Shown: positions 1 through 7,571 of the stretch, in pieces
Layout of the letters: every line of letters starts with the position of its first letter
Numbering within the stretch: the first letter of the stretch is position 1
From: an uncultured Lachnospiraceae bacterium
GTDB lineage: Bacteria; Bacillota; Clostridia; Lachnospirales; Lachnospiraceae
Reading direction: 5' to 3'
Length of the DNA stretch: 53,071 nucleotides
NCBI GenBank assembly: GCA_949893755.1
Contig: CATLCV010000011.1
Span: forward strand, 1 to 53,071
Translations under genes and position numbers: made by a program
Notes under the pieces: generated by a model
What the model was told of the DNA's origin: nothing
The model's database searches: none
What the model saw: the letters and a program-made list of their open reading frames with translations, nothing else

Positions 1-716
1 AGCATTCTCTCGATCTCTTCCCTGGAAAGCGTTCCGCCGCCTCCTCCGGATGAAGCCGGCTCCGGTGCCGGTGCCGCCGGTGCGGGCGCCTCTTCCTGCA
101 TGGAGCTGATATCAATGATCGCGTCCTCCGGAAGGAAGCCTTCCACAAGGCTCTTCGCCAGATTCATGGGCATGACATTGAAGAACTCACTCTCCAGTTT
201 CTCCGCAATCTGCAGCGTAAAGCCGACCACGACCTTCGGCTGGTCGTCTATAAAATATTTATCAATAAATTCCTGCTCATTGGCAACCTCAAACGAAATC
301 GGGGTCGAGATATTGACCATCTTCCCCAGGAATTCAGACAATGCCGTCGCCGAGGATCCCATCATCTGGTTCATGACCTCGCAGACTACGCTGACATTGA
401 TCTCGTCCAGTTCGAAATCTTCATCGGCAATCTCCATGCCCATGACCATCTCTACAATGACCTTCACGTCATGCCGTTTGAGCAGCATAACGTTCTTGCC
501 TTCCAGACCGGCGACATAAGTAATCTCAACGCCGACAGCGGGCTCCACTTCGCCCATCTCGAATTCTTCTTTTTTGACGACGTTCACGACAGGCGTTGTG
601 ATATCTACTCTGGCATTCAGCATTGTAGAAACTGCCGTAGCAGATGCGCCAAGGCTGATATTCAGTATTTCGCCTATCGCGTCTATTTCCATTTTGCTAA
701 AGCACTCCGAACTCAT
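1..716 (-). CDS. fliY: Flagellar motor switch protein FliY, N-terminal part (cut by window edge)
   Basis: The visible 238 residues start at an ATG at 716 and run off the left edge. The protein contains two CheC-type phosphatase signatures, one near residues 15-32 (IGEILNISLGASATAVS) and one near 109-125 (VCEVMNQMMGSSATALS). These are typical of FliY, which joins a CheY-P phosphatase domain to a FliN-like C-ring domain. An Ala/Pro/Glu and Gly-rich linker follows, and the last visible residues are LSREEIERML, which resembles the CheY-binding peptide usually found at the extreme N-terminus of FliM and FliY. That peptide is absent from the N-terminus here. The FliN-like domain is expected outside the window. 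The gene lies 38 bases downstream of flgC in the same direction, so it is probably co-transcribed with it. Confidence 0.9.
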   Translation of the reverse strand, partial: MSSECFSKMEIDAIGEILNISLGASATAVSTMLNARVDITTPVVNVVKKEEFEMGEVEPAVGVEITYVAGLEGKNVMLLKRHDVKVIVEMVMGMEIADEDFELDEINVSVVCEVMNQMMGSSATALSEFLGKMVNISTPISFEVANEQEFIDKYFIDDQPKVVVGFTLQIAEKLESEFFNVMPMNLAKSLVEGFLPEDAIIDISSMQEEAPAPAAPAPEPASSGGGGGTLSREEIERM

Positions 717-754
717 ACTAACGCTACTCTCCTTTCGAGGATATCCCCCTCATA

Positions 755-1234
755 CTATTTTCCGATATCCAATGCGCGCATTGCCATCGTCTTCATTGCA
801 TTGAATGCCGTAATATTCGCTTCATAAGACCGGGTCGCGGACATGGCGTCCACCGTCTCCTTCACCGGGTCTACATTCGGCATCATGACATAGCCCTGTT
901 CATCAGCATCCGGATGATCGGGGTTATAGACAGGGTACAGGTCTCTCTGGTCTTCGATGATCTCAGTCACCTGTACGCCGCCCTTGGTAGCGTTCTTGTT
1001 CAAAAGGCTGTTGAATCTGGAACGAAAAGAACCGGAAGCCGCGGAATTTCTCGAAGATGTCACGTTTGTAGACGGAATCTCCTGAAATACGACCATCTTT
1101 CTCCGGTACGGGCCATCGCCGCTCTCCGTGCGGGTGGAATTGGTATTCGCAAGATTCTGGGAAGCAATGTCCAGTCTCTGCCTCTCAGCCGTCAGCGCCG
1201 AAGCACTGATATCAAATGAACTTAAAAAAGACAT
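755..1234 (-). CDS. flgC: Flagellar basal-body rod protein FlgC
   Basis: This 159-residue protein has the FlgC layout. The N-terminus MSFLSSFDISASALTAERQR leads into the rod/hook motif DIASQNLANTNSTRT, and the C-terminal helix (ANITAFNAMKTMAMRAL) is the one that packs in the rod. FlgC forms the proximal rod with FlgB, FlgF and FliE outside the membrane and is exported by the flagellar type III system. The start follows a GGGAGGTG ribosome binding site that overlaps the end of cheY. Length matches the family (about 135-150 residues plus a short insert). Its place is odd: flgC normally lies between flgB and fliE, but here it sits between cheY and fliY, about 14 kb away from flgB. Confidence 0.95.
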   Translation of the reverse strand: MSFLSSFDISASALTAERQRLDIASQNLANTNSTRTESGDGPYRRKMVVFQEIPSTNVTSSRNSAASGSFRSRFNSLLNKNATKGGVQVTEIIEDQRDLYPVYNPDHPDADEQGYVMMPNVDPVKETVDAMSATRSYEANITAFNAMKTMAMRALDIGK

Positions 1235-1248
1235 AATACACCTCCCGT

Positions 1249-1608
1249 TTAGCCGAGAATCTTCTTCACAGTTGACAAAATACGCTCCGGCTTAAATGGT
1301 TTTACGATAAAGTCCTTCGCGCCGGACTTGATGGAATCCATAACCATCGCTTCCTGGCCCATGGCGGAGCACATCACGATCGTCGCACCGGGATCCATTC
1401 CCTTGATCTCCTTCAAAGTCTCCAGACCGTCCTTGTTCGGCATGGTAATGTCCATGAATACAAGGTCCGGCTTCTCCGCTGAATAAACCTCCACAGCCTT
1501 CGCGCCGTCTTCCGCCTCAACCAGGTCCGTATAGCCAGCCTGGGTAAGGGTATTCTTTAACATCATCCTCATAAATGCAGCGTCATCTACTAACATTATT
1601 TTTGCCAT
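1249..1608 (-). CDS. cheY: Chemotaxis response regulator CheY
   Basis: This 119-residue single-domain receiver has every catalytic position: the acidic pair in MLVDDAAFM (Asp 8-9), the phosphoacceptor Asp in LVFMDITMP (about residue 53), the Ser of VMCSAMGQ, and the Lys of FIVKPF (about 103). Phosphorylated CheY binds FliM and FliY at the switch and changes rotation. There is no output domain. It lies downstream of fliM but has a good promoter of its own (1643-1671), and it ends 14 bases before flgC starts, so cheY-flgC-fliY can be made independently of the long operon. Confidence 0.96.
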   Translation of the reverse strand: MAKIMLVDDAAFMRMMLKNTLTQAGYTDLVEAEDGAKAVEVYSAEKPDLVFMDITMPNKDGLETLKEIKGMDPGATIVMCSAMGQEAMVMDSIKSGAKDFIVKPFKPERILSTVKKILG

Positions 1609-1642
1609 TTTCCTATACCTCTCTTTTTTGAATATTATACTT

Positions 1643-1671
1643 ATTGTAATTTATATACACAGATATTTCAA
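1643..1671 (-). promoter_or_regulatory. Predicted sigma-A promoter upstream of cheY
   Basis: On the minus strand TTGAAA (1666-1671) and TACAAT (1643-1648) are separated by exactly 17 bases. This leaves a leader of about 30 bases before the cheY ATG with an AGAGAGG ribosome binding site. It would allow cheY-flgC-fliY expression apart from the upstream operon. Confidence 0.6.
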
Positions 1672-1702
1672 CAGATTTATCTGGTAAATAATGCAGTAAT
1701 GT

Positions 1703-1733
1703 GTATGGCATGCCATACGTGTGTTGCCGGCAA
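1703..1733. repeat. Two adjacent palindromes between fliM and cheY
   Basis: GTATGGCATGCCATAC at 1703-1718 is a perfect 16-base palindrome, and TTGCCGGCAA at 1724-1733 is a perfect 10-base palindrome. They directly follow the fliM stop codon and precede the cheY promoter. Neither is followed by a clear T-run, so a terminator is unlikely; a protein binding site or an RNA 3' end is possible. Confidence 0.5.
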
Positions 1734-1740
1734 TGGCAAT

Positions 1741-2757
1741 TTATACCGCTACATCCTCTTTATTTTCAATAATGCGGTCTTCAATCTTTACTGCGACATT
1801 CTTGTTATGTACGCCAAGCTGCCCGTTGAACCACGGCTGCCCCTCGATAAACAGGGAAACCGGGGAATCCTGCGGCTTGTTCAGGTCGATCACGTCTCCT
1901 ACATGGAGATTGTATACATCGTCCAGGTTCAGCTTCGCCACGCCAAGCTGCGCCATAACGTCCATCGTGGACTCCCGGATGCTGTCCATGATCTCTTCCC
2001 TGTTGCTCTTGACATGCTCGCCCTTCTTCGCAATATGCTTCGTCTTGTCAATGATATCGAAGATATTGCTCAGCAGAGTTCCGGGGATACAGATGTTCAT
2101 CGTTCCCGCCACGTCTCCGAGCGTGATCGTCAGCATGATGATGACAACCGTCTCGTCCACGCTGATCCCCTGGAACATGCTCGGGTTCTCCTCAATATGC
2201 TCAAACTGCGTATTCAATGCGATGTGGGTCCCCCACACATCCGTGTTGATCGCCACCAGATACTTGATGATCTTCTCATACAGCGCAAGCTCTATATCCG
2301 TATAAGTATAAGATATATCGATGGACCTGTCAAATCCAAGTCCTCCCAGCATCCGGTCGATCATCGCCGTCATCAGCGTCGGCGCTATGTGGAAAAGCAC
2401 GGGCGGGTTGGTGGAATTGTCCGGCAGTTCTACATCAGCCACGGTCAGTACGTCTGTCTCGTTCAACGCGTTTCCAAATTCATAATAGCGCTGCTCCTCG
2501 ATCCCGACCACTTCCACCTCGCTCACCAGACGGAACAGGCCGTTGATCTGCGACGTCGCGATCCTGGAGTAGTTATCATAGATGCTGCGAAGCATTTTCA
2601 GTTTATCTTTTGTATATTTCTTAGGACTGTAAAAGTCGTATTTTCTGTATTCCTGCTTCGGTTTCTTCTCAGGCTCCGGCGCCTTTGTCTCCGATTCGGC
2701 ATTTTGCATTGAATTCAGCAGCGCGTCTATTTGACTTTGTGATAATACATCTGCCAT
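1741..2757 (-). CDS. fliM: Flagellar motor switch protein FliM
   Basis: This 338-residue protein starts with the CheY-P binding peptide (LSQSQIDALLNSM, residues 5-17). A charged linker follows, then the middle CheC-like domain lacking phosphatase residues (about 45-230), then a C-terminal FliN-like SPOA domain (about 255-330, including LNLDDVYNLHVGDVIDLNK). FliM forms the main body of the C ring and binds FliG above and FliN/FliY below. Length fits the family (about 330). It starts 52 bases after motB ends. fliL, which often lies between motB and fliM in this class of operon, is not there. Confidence 0.97.
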   Translation of the reverse strand: MADVLSQSQIDALLNSMQNAESETKAPEPEKKPKQEYRKYDFYSPKKYTKDKLKMLRSIYDNYSRIATSQINGLFRLVSEVEVVGIEEQRYYEFGNALNETDVLTVADVELPDNSTNPPVLFHIAPTLMTAMIDRMLGGLGFDRSIDISYTYTDIELALYEKIIKYLVAINTDVWGTHIALNTQFEHIEENPSMFQGISVDETVVIIMLTITLGDVAGTMNICIPGTLLSNIFDIIDKTKHIAKKGEHVKSNREEIMDSIRESTMDVMAQLGVAKLNLDDVYNLHVGDVIDLNKPQDSPVSLFIEGQPWFNGQLGVHNKNVAVKIEDRIIENKEDVAV

Positions 2758-2809
2758 CCCAAACCCCTACTTTCTATAATTATCATGCTCAGCTGTATGG
2801 AGCTTTTGA

Positions 2810-3577
2810 TCACTGCGCCGATCTGTTCATCTCTGCGTAGTACTCTTCCAGACTCCTCTCCACGGTATCCGACTTGGTGATCAGCATCTCTACCCTTCGG
2901 TTCTTCGCCCGGTTCTCCTCCGTGTCAAAGGGGGCGATGGGGCGGAACTGTCCGTAGGAAACCGCTACCAGCTTATCCGGCGATACCGTTGTCCGCTGCT
3001 GAATATACGCCGTCACCCGGGCGGCTCTCTCCGCGGAGAGCACACGGTCTGATTCCGGCTCATTCATCTGATTCGGATCTGCCTGCGTGGTGTGTCCCAG
3101 GATCTGGATCTCCTTAATGGATTCCGATACCCCTGAGATGATCGTGGCAAACTGATCCAGGATCCCTTTTCCTTCATCCCTTATGATCGAGCTGTCCCCG
3201 GCGAAAAACACATTGTCGCGGAATGTGACGAACGTATATCCATCGCCTTTATACAGATCTACCTCTCCTTCCAGCCCGGCTTCCTCCAAAGCCTTTTTCA
3301 GGCTCTCATACAGAGAGTCGAACTCATCCTCGTCCAGCGAACCGTCCTCTACGTGGTTGGGAACCTCATCCGTAGCATCCGGTACGTTGTCTATGGCGAT
3401 CTGTGAGACCTCCACCGCGTTCGGGTTGAAGCTTTTTACAACCTGTACCCACTTTGCCTGGTCTACGGTAGAAATGGAGTACAGGAGCACGAAAAAGCAC
3501 AGCAACAGTGTAACCAGGTCACCGTATGTATCCATCCAGTTTGCGCCGCTGCTGGCTGATTTATTCCTCTTCTTCAT
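2810..3577 (-). CDS. motB: Flagellar stator protein MotB
   Basis: This 255-residue protein has a short cytoplasmic N-terminus and one membrane helix (about 21-38, LVTLLLCFFVLLYSIS) preceded by the conserved ion-carrying aspartate at residue 20 (YGDLVTLL). A plug/linker region follows, then a C-terminal OmpA-like peptidoglycan-binding domain (about 125-240) with the NRRVEMLI motif. It anchors the stator to the wall and pairs with MotA to form the ion channel. motA lies 70 bases upstream. The sequence alone does not settle whether the coupling ion is H+ or Na+. Confidence 0.96.
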   Translation of the reverse strand: MKKRNKSASSGANWMDTYGDLVTLLLCFFVLLYSISTVDQAKWVQVVKSFNPNAVEVSQIAIDNVPDATDEVPNHVEDGSLDEDEFDSLYESLKKALEEAGLEGEVDLYKGDGYTFVTFRDNVFFAGDSSIIRDEGKGILDQFATIISGVSESIKEIQILGHTTQADPNQMNEPESDRVLSAERAARVTAYIQQRTTVSPDKLVAVSYGQFRPIAPFDTEENRAKNRRVEMLITKSDTVERSLEEYYAEMNRSAQ

Positions 3578-3647
3578 ATTCTCCTCCTGTTGCCTGCCGC
3601 ATATCCGGATGTCTCACAGCCGGGCATGCACAGTCAGTCGTCTGTCA

Positions 3648-4457
3648 TTATTCCGCGTCAGCCTTTCCGCCGCCGCCCGATGAATCCAGAAGCTTCTCAC
3701 GCCCCTTCTGGGCAACGTATGTAACCAGCTTCTCCTTCAGGAACTTCGGATTGTCTCCTGACTGGATCGCAAGGATACCTTCGATCATGATCTGCTTATA
3801 CAGAAGCTCTTCTTCGTTTCTGACCGTCAGCTTGTTTGCAATAGGTGAGAAAATTACATTTGCAAGGATACAGCCGTAGAACGTGGTAATCAATGCTGTC
3901 GCCATGGCAGGACCAATGGAGGAAGCTCCTCCGGAATCAATGTCCATCTCCTTGAGCATGTTTACCAGTCCGACCAGGGTACCGATCATACCGAATGCCG
4001 GTGAAAATGCGGAAGCCTTGTTGAACAGGTTGATGCCTTCCTCATGCCGCGCGGACATGGCGTCTACTTCATTTTCCAGGAGCGCCCGGACCTCCTCGGG
4101 TTCCGTGGCATCCACAATCAGCATGATGCCCTGCTTGAAAAACGGGTCGTCGATCTCATTGGCCTTTTCTTCCAGCGCCAGCAGACCGTTCTTTCTGGCG
4201 AGCTGTGCCATCTCCTCCAGAGTGTCCACCAGAAATCCGATGTTGTAGCGGTTTCCCTGGATCAGGAGCACCAGCATCTTGGGAATCCTGGCCAGTGTCT
4301 TCAGCGGGTAGCTGGCCACGACCGCACAGATCGCGCCGCCGACTACGATCGCCAAACTCGGCGGATCCCAGAAGTTCCCCAGCTTTCTCGGATTGATACC
4401 GACAAATACAATCAGCACCGCACTTACGACTATACCTAAAATTGTTGTTATGTCCAT
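3648..4457 (-). CDS. motA: Flagellar stator protein MotA
   Basis: This 269-residue protein shows the four membrane segments of the MotA/ExbB family (about 1-21, 33-52, 150-170 and 182-205), with the large cytoplasmic loop between the second and third. The conserved Pro-containing segment AFSPAFGMIGTLVGLVNML and the following GPAMATALITTFYG are present. Five MotA surround a MotB dimer and push on FliG. The start is 24 bases beyond the flbD stop in the order flbD-motA-motB, the usual order in Clostridia. Confidence 0.97.
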   Translation of the reverse strand: MDITTILGIVVSAVLIVFVGINPRKLGNFWDPPSLAIVVGGAICAVVASYPLKTLARIPKMLVLLIQGNRYNIGFLVDTLEEMAQLARKNGLLALEEKANEIDDPFFKQGIMLIVDATEPEEVRALLENEVDAMSARHEEGINLFNKASAFSPAFGMIGTLVGLVNMLKEMDIDSGGASSIGPAMATALITTFYGCILANVIFSPIANKLTVRNEEELLYKQIMIEGILAIQSGDNPKFLKEKLVTYVAQKGREKLLDSSGGGGKADAE

Positions 4458-4481
4458 ATTCTCTTCACCGCCCTTACCTTT

Positions 4482-4679
4482 TTATCTGTCCGTATGGAAA
4501 CTATGAATCTTTTCGTTATACGCAATCGTTTTTTCAATGATCTCCTCAGCGCTCTCCTTCACGATGAAGAACTTCCCGTTCATCATGATCACCTTGGATT
4601 CCGGTATCAGCTCCACCGATTCGATCTGATCGCAGTTCAGCACGATCTTATTGTCATTTAATTTGGTCAGCATTATCAT
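4482..4679 (-). CDS. flbD: Flagellar protein FlbD
   Basis: This is a 65-residue protein of the FlbD/SwrD family, beginning MIMLTKLNDNKIVLN and containing the family core IESVELIPESKVIMMNGKF. SwrD in Bacillus subtilis increases torque by raising MotAB activity, and its genes lie between flgE and motA as here. I place the start at the ATG at 4679 because a GAGGG ribosome binding site lies 8 bases upstream; a longer reading from 4703 would include that site in the coding region. A structured leader of about 400 bases precedes it. Confidence 0.88.
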   Translation of the reverse strand: MIMLTKLNDNKIVLNCDQIESVELIPESKVIMMNGKFFIVKESAEEIIEKTIAYNEKIHSFHTDR

Positions 4680-4862
4680 ATCATATTCCCTCTTCTTTTT
4701 CAAACACAGCCGGGGATCCGCCCGGAAACCTTAGCCGCGTTTTTACCTCCTCTATATAAGTCGTTATAATTCACGGCCCTTCTGAAAGGTACAGAGCCCG
4801 CAAACGATAACTATTATTCAACAACAGACCGCCTGAAATGCGGAACTGTAAAAATGGTTCTG

Positions 4863-4882
4863 CCGCATGATGGATCATGCGG
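4863..4882. repeat. Perfect inverted repeat (8-bp stem, 4-base loop)
   Basis: CCGCATGA and TCATGCGG flank a four-base loop. On the minus strand five T residues follow about ten bases later, so weak attenuation between flgE and flbD-motAB is possible. Confidence 0.55.
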
Positions 4883-4954
4883 ACAATCTGCTTACAATTC
4901 CTTTGTACAACTGCAAATTAGATTTTCCTTGTTGTTACAGACAGTACATCAGGT

Positions 4955-4999
4955 GGGAACCTGCCGTGAGACGCCTGTTGCCGTTCACAGCAGATTCCC
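4955..4999 (-). ncRNA. Long imperfect hairpin in the flgE-flbD leader
   Basis: The arms GGGAATCTGCTGTGA and TCACGGCAGGTTCCC (read on the minus strand) pair over about 15 positions. The two imperfect positions are G-U wobbles on the minus-strand RNA but A-C mismatches on the plus strand. This asymmetry suggests that the functional molecule is the operon transcript. A further ACG/CGT pair extends the stem towards the loop. No T-run follows. Confidence 0.5.
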
Positions 5000-5089
5000 A
5001 GCGATATTTATAAGGATATGCAAATAAAAAGTTTCTATGTTATGTTATTTAATAGAATGCTTATGCTATTTGCTCAGGTTCCTTCAGCC

Positions 5090-6373
5090 TTAACGCTTCA
5101 TGTTGACAAGCTCCTGGAGCATCTCATCCGTTACGGTGATAATCTTCGAGTTCGCCTGGAAACCACGCTGGGTGGTGATGATGTTGGAGAACTCGTTGGC
5201 GAGGTCTACGTTAGCCATTTCGAGGTAGCTGCCTTTGATGTAACCTGTCGGGCCTGTGTTGGCTTTTACGTCAGTTACTTCACCAGTATTGTCACCAATC
5301 GTATAGTAGTAGCCGTTAGTCTTTTCAAGACCATTCGGATTCTGTACATGAATCAATGCCACCTGTCCTAATGCAATCACTCGTTTCTGATCATCCACAC
5401 CAATAATTGTTCCATCTTCACGAATCGAATAATTTTCTAACTTATAACGCTGATTTGTATCTGGATTAATCGGAATCCTAAGTGTGGATAATTCTTCCGA
5501 ATATTGTGCATCAATTCCCGGCACCAAGTCACTTCCTTCTACAAGCGGCGGCTTCACTACTGTTCCACCTAACTTTCCTGCTGCTGTTTCAGTAGTTGTA
5601 TTGGTAGCGTCACCAACTGTTTTTGCAGTAACTGTAAAATTCACTGTACCAGTATTAGCTGCAGCGTCAATACTTGCAACATTATTAAATTCTACTGTCA
5701 CATCCCCAAAACCATTAGCGGCAGTTAATGCTTTCTCTACCCAATCCGCTACAGCGTCCTCTAACCGATTAGTAGAATCGACACTTGTCGGAACTTTTAT
5801 ACCTCCTATGTCAATTGTATGACCGCCCTGGCCATCATCTTCAATTTTCGCTACTGCTCCTTCTACAGAAAAACTTGCGGCCTGAGCTGCTTTCTCCGGA
5901 ATCCCAGTTCCATCTACCAACGCATATCCATACACATAACTTCTTTGATCATCTACCAAGTATCCATTTTCATCTACGCTAAAAATACCAACTCGTGACA
6001 AATATAAGCCAGAATCTGCCACATTTGTAAAGCTACCATTCACCATATTACCGACCAAGAAGAACCCGGTTCCGTCAATCATACAGTCCATTGGCCTGGA
6101 TGACGGTGATGGTGCACCTGTCTCGAATACGTTTGAAATAGATGATAACTGGGAACCGTAACCTACCTGAGAAGCGTTACGTCCGCCGGCTGCCCCAGCC
6201 AACACACTACCACCACTACTGTTAATGGAATTAGTGTACATGGAATCCTTGAAGTTGTAGCTGTATCCTTTGAATCCCCATGTATTTACATTGGCGATAT
6301 TATTACCGATTACATCCATCTTAGACTGATGTGCTCTGAGTCCTGCGACTCCTGCTATCATTGATCTGACCAT
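5090..6373 (-). CDS. flgE: Flagellar hook protein FlgE
   Basis: This 427-residue protein has the conserved N-terminal rod/hook domain (residues 1-40, with NNIANVNTWGFKG). A long variable middle follows, and the C-terminal hook domain has VDLANEFSNIITTQRGFQANS and ends ITVTDEMLQELVNMK. It builds the flexible hook outside the cell. The start is preceded by AAAGGA. The middle part (about 5270-6060) is visibly more AT-rich than the two ends and includes Thr/Ala-rich stretches, as expected for a surface-exposed domain exchanged by recombination. flgD and fliK upstream supply the hook cap and length control. Confidence 0.95.
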   Translation of the reverse strand: MVRSMIAGVAGLRAHQSKMDVIGNNIANVNTWGFKGYSYNFKDSMYTNSINSSGGSVLAGAAGGRNASQVGYGSQLSSISNVFETGAPSPSSRPMDCMIDGTGFFLVGNMVNGSFTNVADSGLYLSRVGIFSVDENGYLVDDQRSYVYGYALVDGTGIPEKAAQAASFSVEGAVAKIEDDGQGGHTIDIGGIKVPTSVDSTNRLEDAVADWVEKALTAANGFGDVTVEFNNVASIDAAANTGTVNFTVTAKTVGDATNTTTETAAGKLGGTVVKPPLVEGSDLVPGIDAQYSEELSTLRIPINPDTNQRYKLENYSIREDGTIIGVDDQKRVIALGQVALIHVQNPNGLEKTNGYYYTIGDNTGEVTDVKANTGPTGYIKGSYLEMANVDLANEFSNIITTQRGFQANSKIITVTDEMLQELVNMKR

Positions 6374-6456
6374 TTTATTTTACATCCTTTCTTTTCTATA
6401 CAACCCTCTGCCGTACCCGACACATCCCTCCCCCCTTTCGGAAGAGGAATGCGCCG

Positions 6457-6479
6457 GTATCTGTGAATCACGCAGATAC
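6457..6479. repeat. Hairpin upstream of flgE
   Basis: GTATCTG and CAGATAC form a 7-bp stem around a 9-base loop in the 129-base gap between the small flagellar operon gene and flgE. No T-run follows, so an RNA structure in the operon transcript is more likely than a terminator. Confidence 0.4.
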
Positions 6480-6502
6480 GAAACCTCCACGAATGGTCCG
6501 GC

Positions 6503-6925
6503 TTACATGAGTACGGCACTGTCAATATTGGTAAAAATGTTTTCTTTCATTTCCGTTCCAGACATCGTTGTCACGACTACGTTGTTCGGGACATTTACAA
6601 TAAAGGCACCGCTCTCTCCGATAATGACTACATCCCTTGCTCCTTTGGCCCGGGCCTTCTGAACCGCCTGGTTAAGATCATTCAGAAGATTGTCTGTCAT
6701 ATCGATGCCGCGCTCCTGCACTCTCCGCGCCGCATGCTTCGAGAACTGAACGGATTGCGCCTTTTGTGCCTCCTGCTGCAGAAGGTCTGCGAACTGCACG
6801 CCCGAAGTAATATCTGCCGTCTTCTGAAGCTGTAATGAAGCGGATTGTAGCTTCAGCGCGCCGGCATTCGTAATCTGATTGATCTGATTGACCGGAGAAA
6901 TCTGATTAATCTTGTTTCCCATCAT
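6503..6925 (-). CDS. Conserved flagellar operon protein (TIGR02530 type)
   Basis: This protein of about 140 residues lies between flgD and flgE, where Firmicutes fla operons carry a small conserved protein of unknown function. The core QFSKHAARRVQERGIDMTD and the C-terminal part with DVVIIGESGAFIVNVPNN match my memory of that family. Its N-terminus is rich in NQI repeats. Starts at 6931 (GTG), 6925 (ATG) and 6922 (ATG) are possible; I chose 6925 because AAGGCGG lies about 5 bases upstream. It may be a hook assembly chaperone or scaffold, but this is not established by the sequence. Confidence 0.8.
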   Translation of the reverse strand: MMGNKINQISPVNQINQITNAGALKLQSASLQLQKTADITSGVQFADLLQQEAQKAQSVQFSKHAARRVQERGIDMTDNLLNDLNQAVQKARAKGARDVVIIGESGAFIVNVPNNVVVTTMSGTEMKENIFTNIDSAVLM

Positions 6926-6958
6926 ATGCACCGCCTTTATCTCTCACTTGCAAATGCT

Positions 6959-7549
6959 CTACTTCTTGGAATCGTCTTCTGTCTTATCCTCTGTTCCTTC
7001 TGTTTTATCCGTAGTGTCTGTCTTGTCTGTGGAATCGGTCTTATCGTCCGTTTTATCTTCGGTCTTGTTGTCGGTATCTACCTTCGGTACATCTCCGATC
7101 GCCATGATACTTGAAAGCTCATATTTCTTACCGTCCACATATACGGAAGTGGCTCCTGTTAGATCTACCCCAGTCACAATCCCTTTCTTTGTCTCGGTCA
7201 CTTTACCTTCTTCATCGGTCTTAGTCACAAGTGTCACTTCTCTTCCAAGCAAACCTGTGGAGTATGTGGTCAGTGTCACAGAAGACAGGTTGTTGATTAC
7301 GGTTGAAAAGTTTGAAATTGCCGTTGCCATAGAGTTCATGGTACTCATACTGGACATCTGGGTGATCTGCTCCATCATTGCCGCGTTGTCCATCGGGTTG
7401 GACATATCCTGATATTTCAGCTCCGCAGCAATCAATGTCCAGAAATCATCGGTACTGAGTGTGGAATTATCGGATTTTGCTCCTGCCTGCGTTGCAAGAT
7501 TCGCATTATACAACCCGCTTGCCACATCGCTGTTCAAATTTACTGCCAT
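6959..7549 (-). CDS. flgD: Flagellar hook capping protein FlgD
   Basis: This 196-residue protein has the FlgD N-terminal segment (DDFWTLIAAELKYQDMSNPM, about 30-50) with the following MMEQITQMSSM block that guides export and capping. A middle beta region with LLGREVTLVTKTDEEGKV follows. The last 40 residues are a Lys/Asp/Thr/Glu repeat tail (TDKTDTTDKTEG), unusual for FlgD and probably disordered. FlgD caps the growing hook and is later replaced. It lies 22 bases after fliK. Length is typical apart from the tail. Confidence 0.93.
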   Translation of the reverse strand: MAVNLNSDVASGLYNANLATQAGAKSDNSTLSTDDFWTLIAAELKYQDMSNPMDNAAMMEQITQMSSMSTMNSMATAISNFSTVINNLSSVTLTTYSTGLLGREVTLVTKTDEEGKVTETKKGIVTGVDLTGATSVYVDGKKYELSSIMAIGDVPKVDTDNKTEDKTDDKTDSTDKTDTTDKTEGTEDKTEDDSKK

Positions 7550-7571
7550 ATGTTCTTCGTCTCCTTTCTTA

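Larger units (their letters stand above)
4680..5089 (-). promoter_or_regulatory. 410-base structured intergenic region between flgE and flbD-motAB
   Basis: No gene is visible in this gap, the longest in the flagellar operon. On the minus strand it can form several hairpins: a long one at 4955-4999, a perfect 8-bp one at 4863-4882, a short CCGC/GCGG hairpin near 4832-4846, and one near 4778-4805. An AGGAGG that precedes no in-frame start lies near 4746-4751. The hairpins without nearby long T-runs suggest RNA processing, stability control or a regulatory leader rather than a simple terminator (inference). I could not match any riboswitch class I know. Confidence 0.5.

Noticed and set aside
1699..2712. 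Long plus-strand open frame opposite fliM
   Set aside because: Its product is rich in His/Arg and has no family character, while the minus strand encodes a full FliM with every motif and a ribosome binding site.
4680..5089. A c-di-GMP or other known riboswitch before flbD
   Set aside because: I searched for the GGACGCAAAGCC-type and GCAAACC-type conserved pieces on both strands and did not find them; only unnamed hairpins remain.
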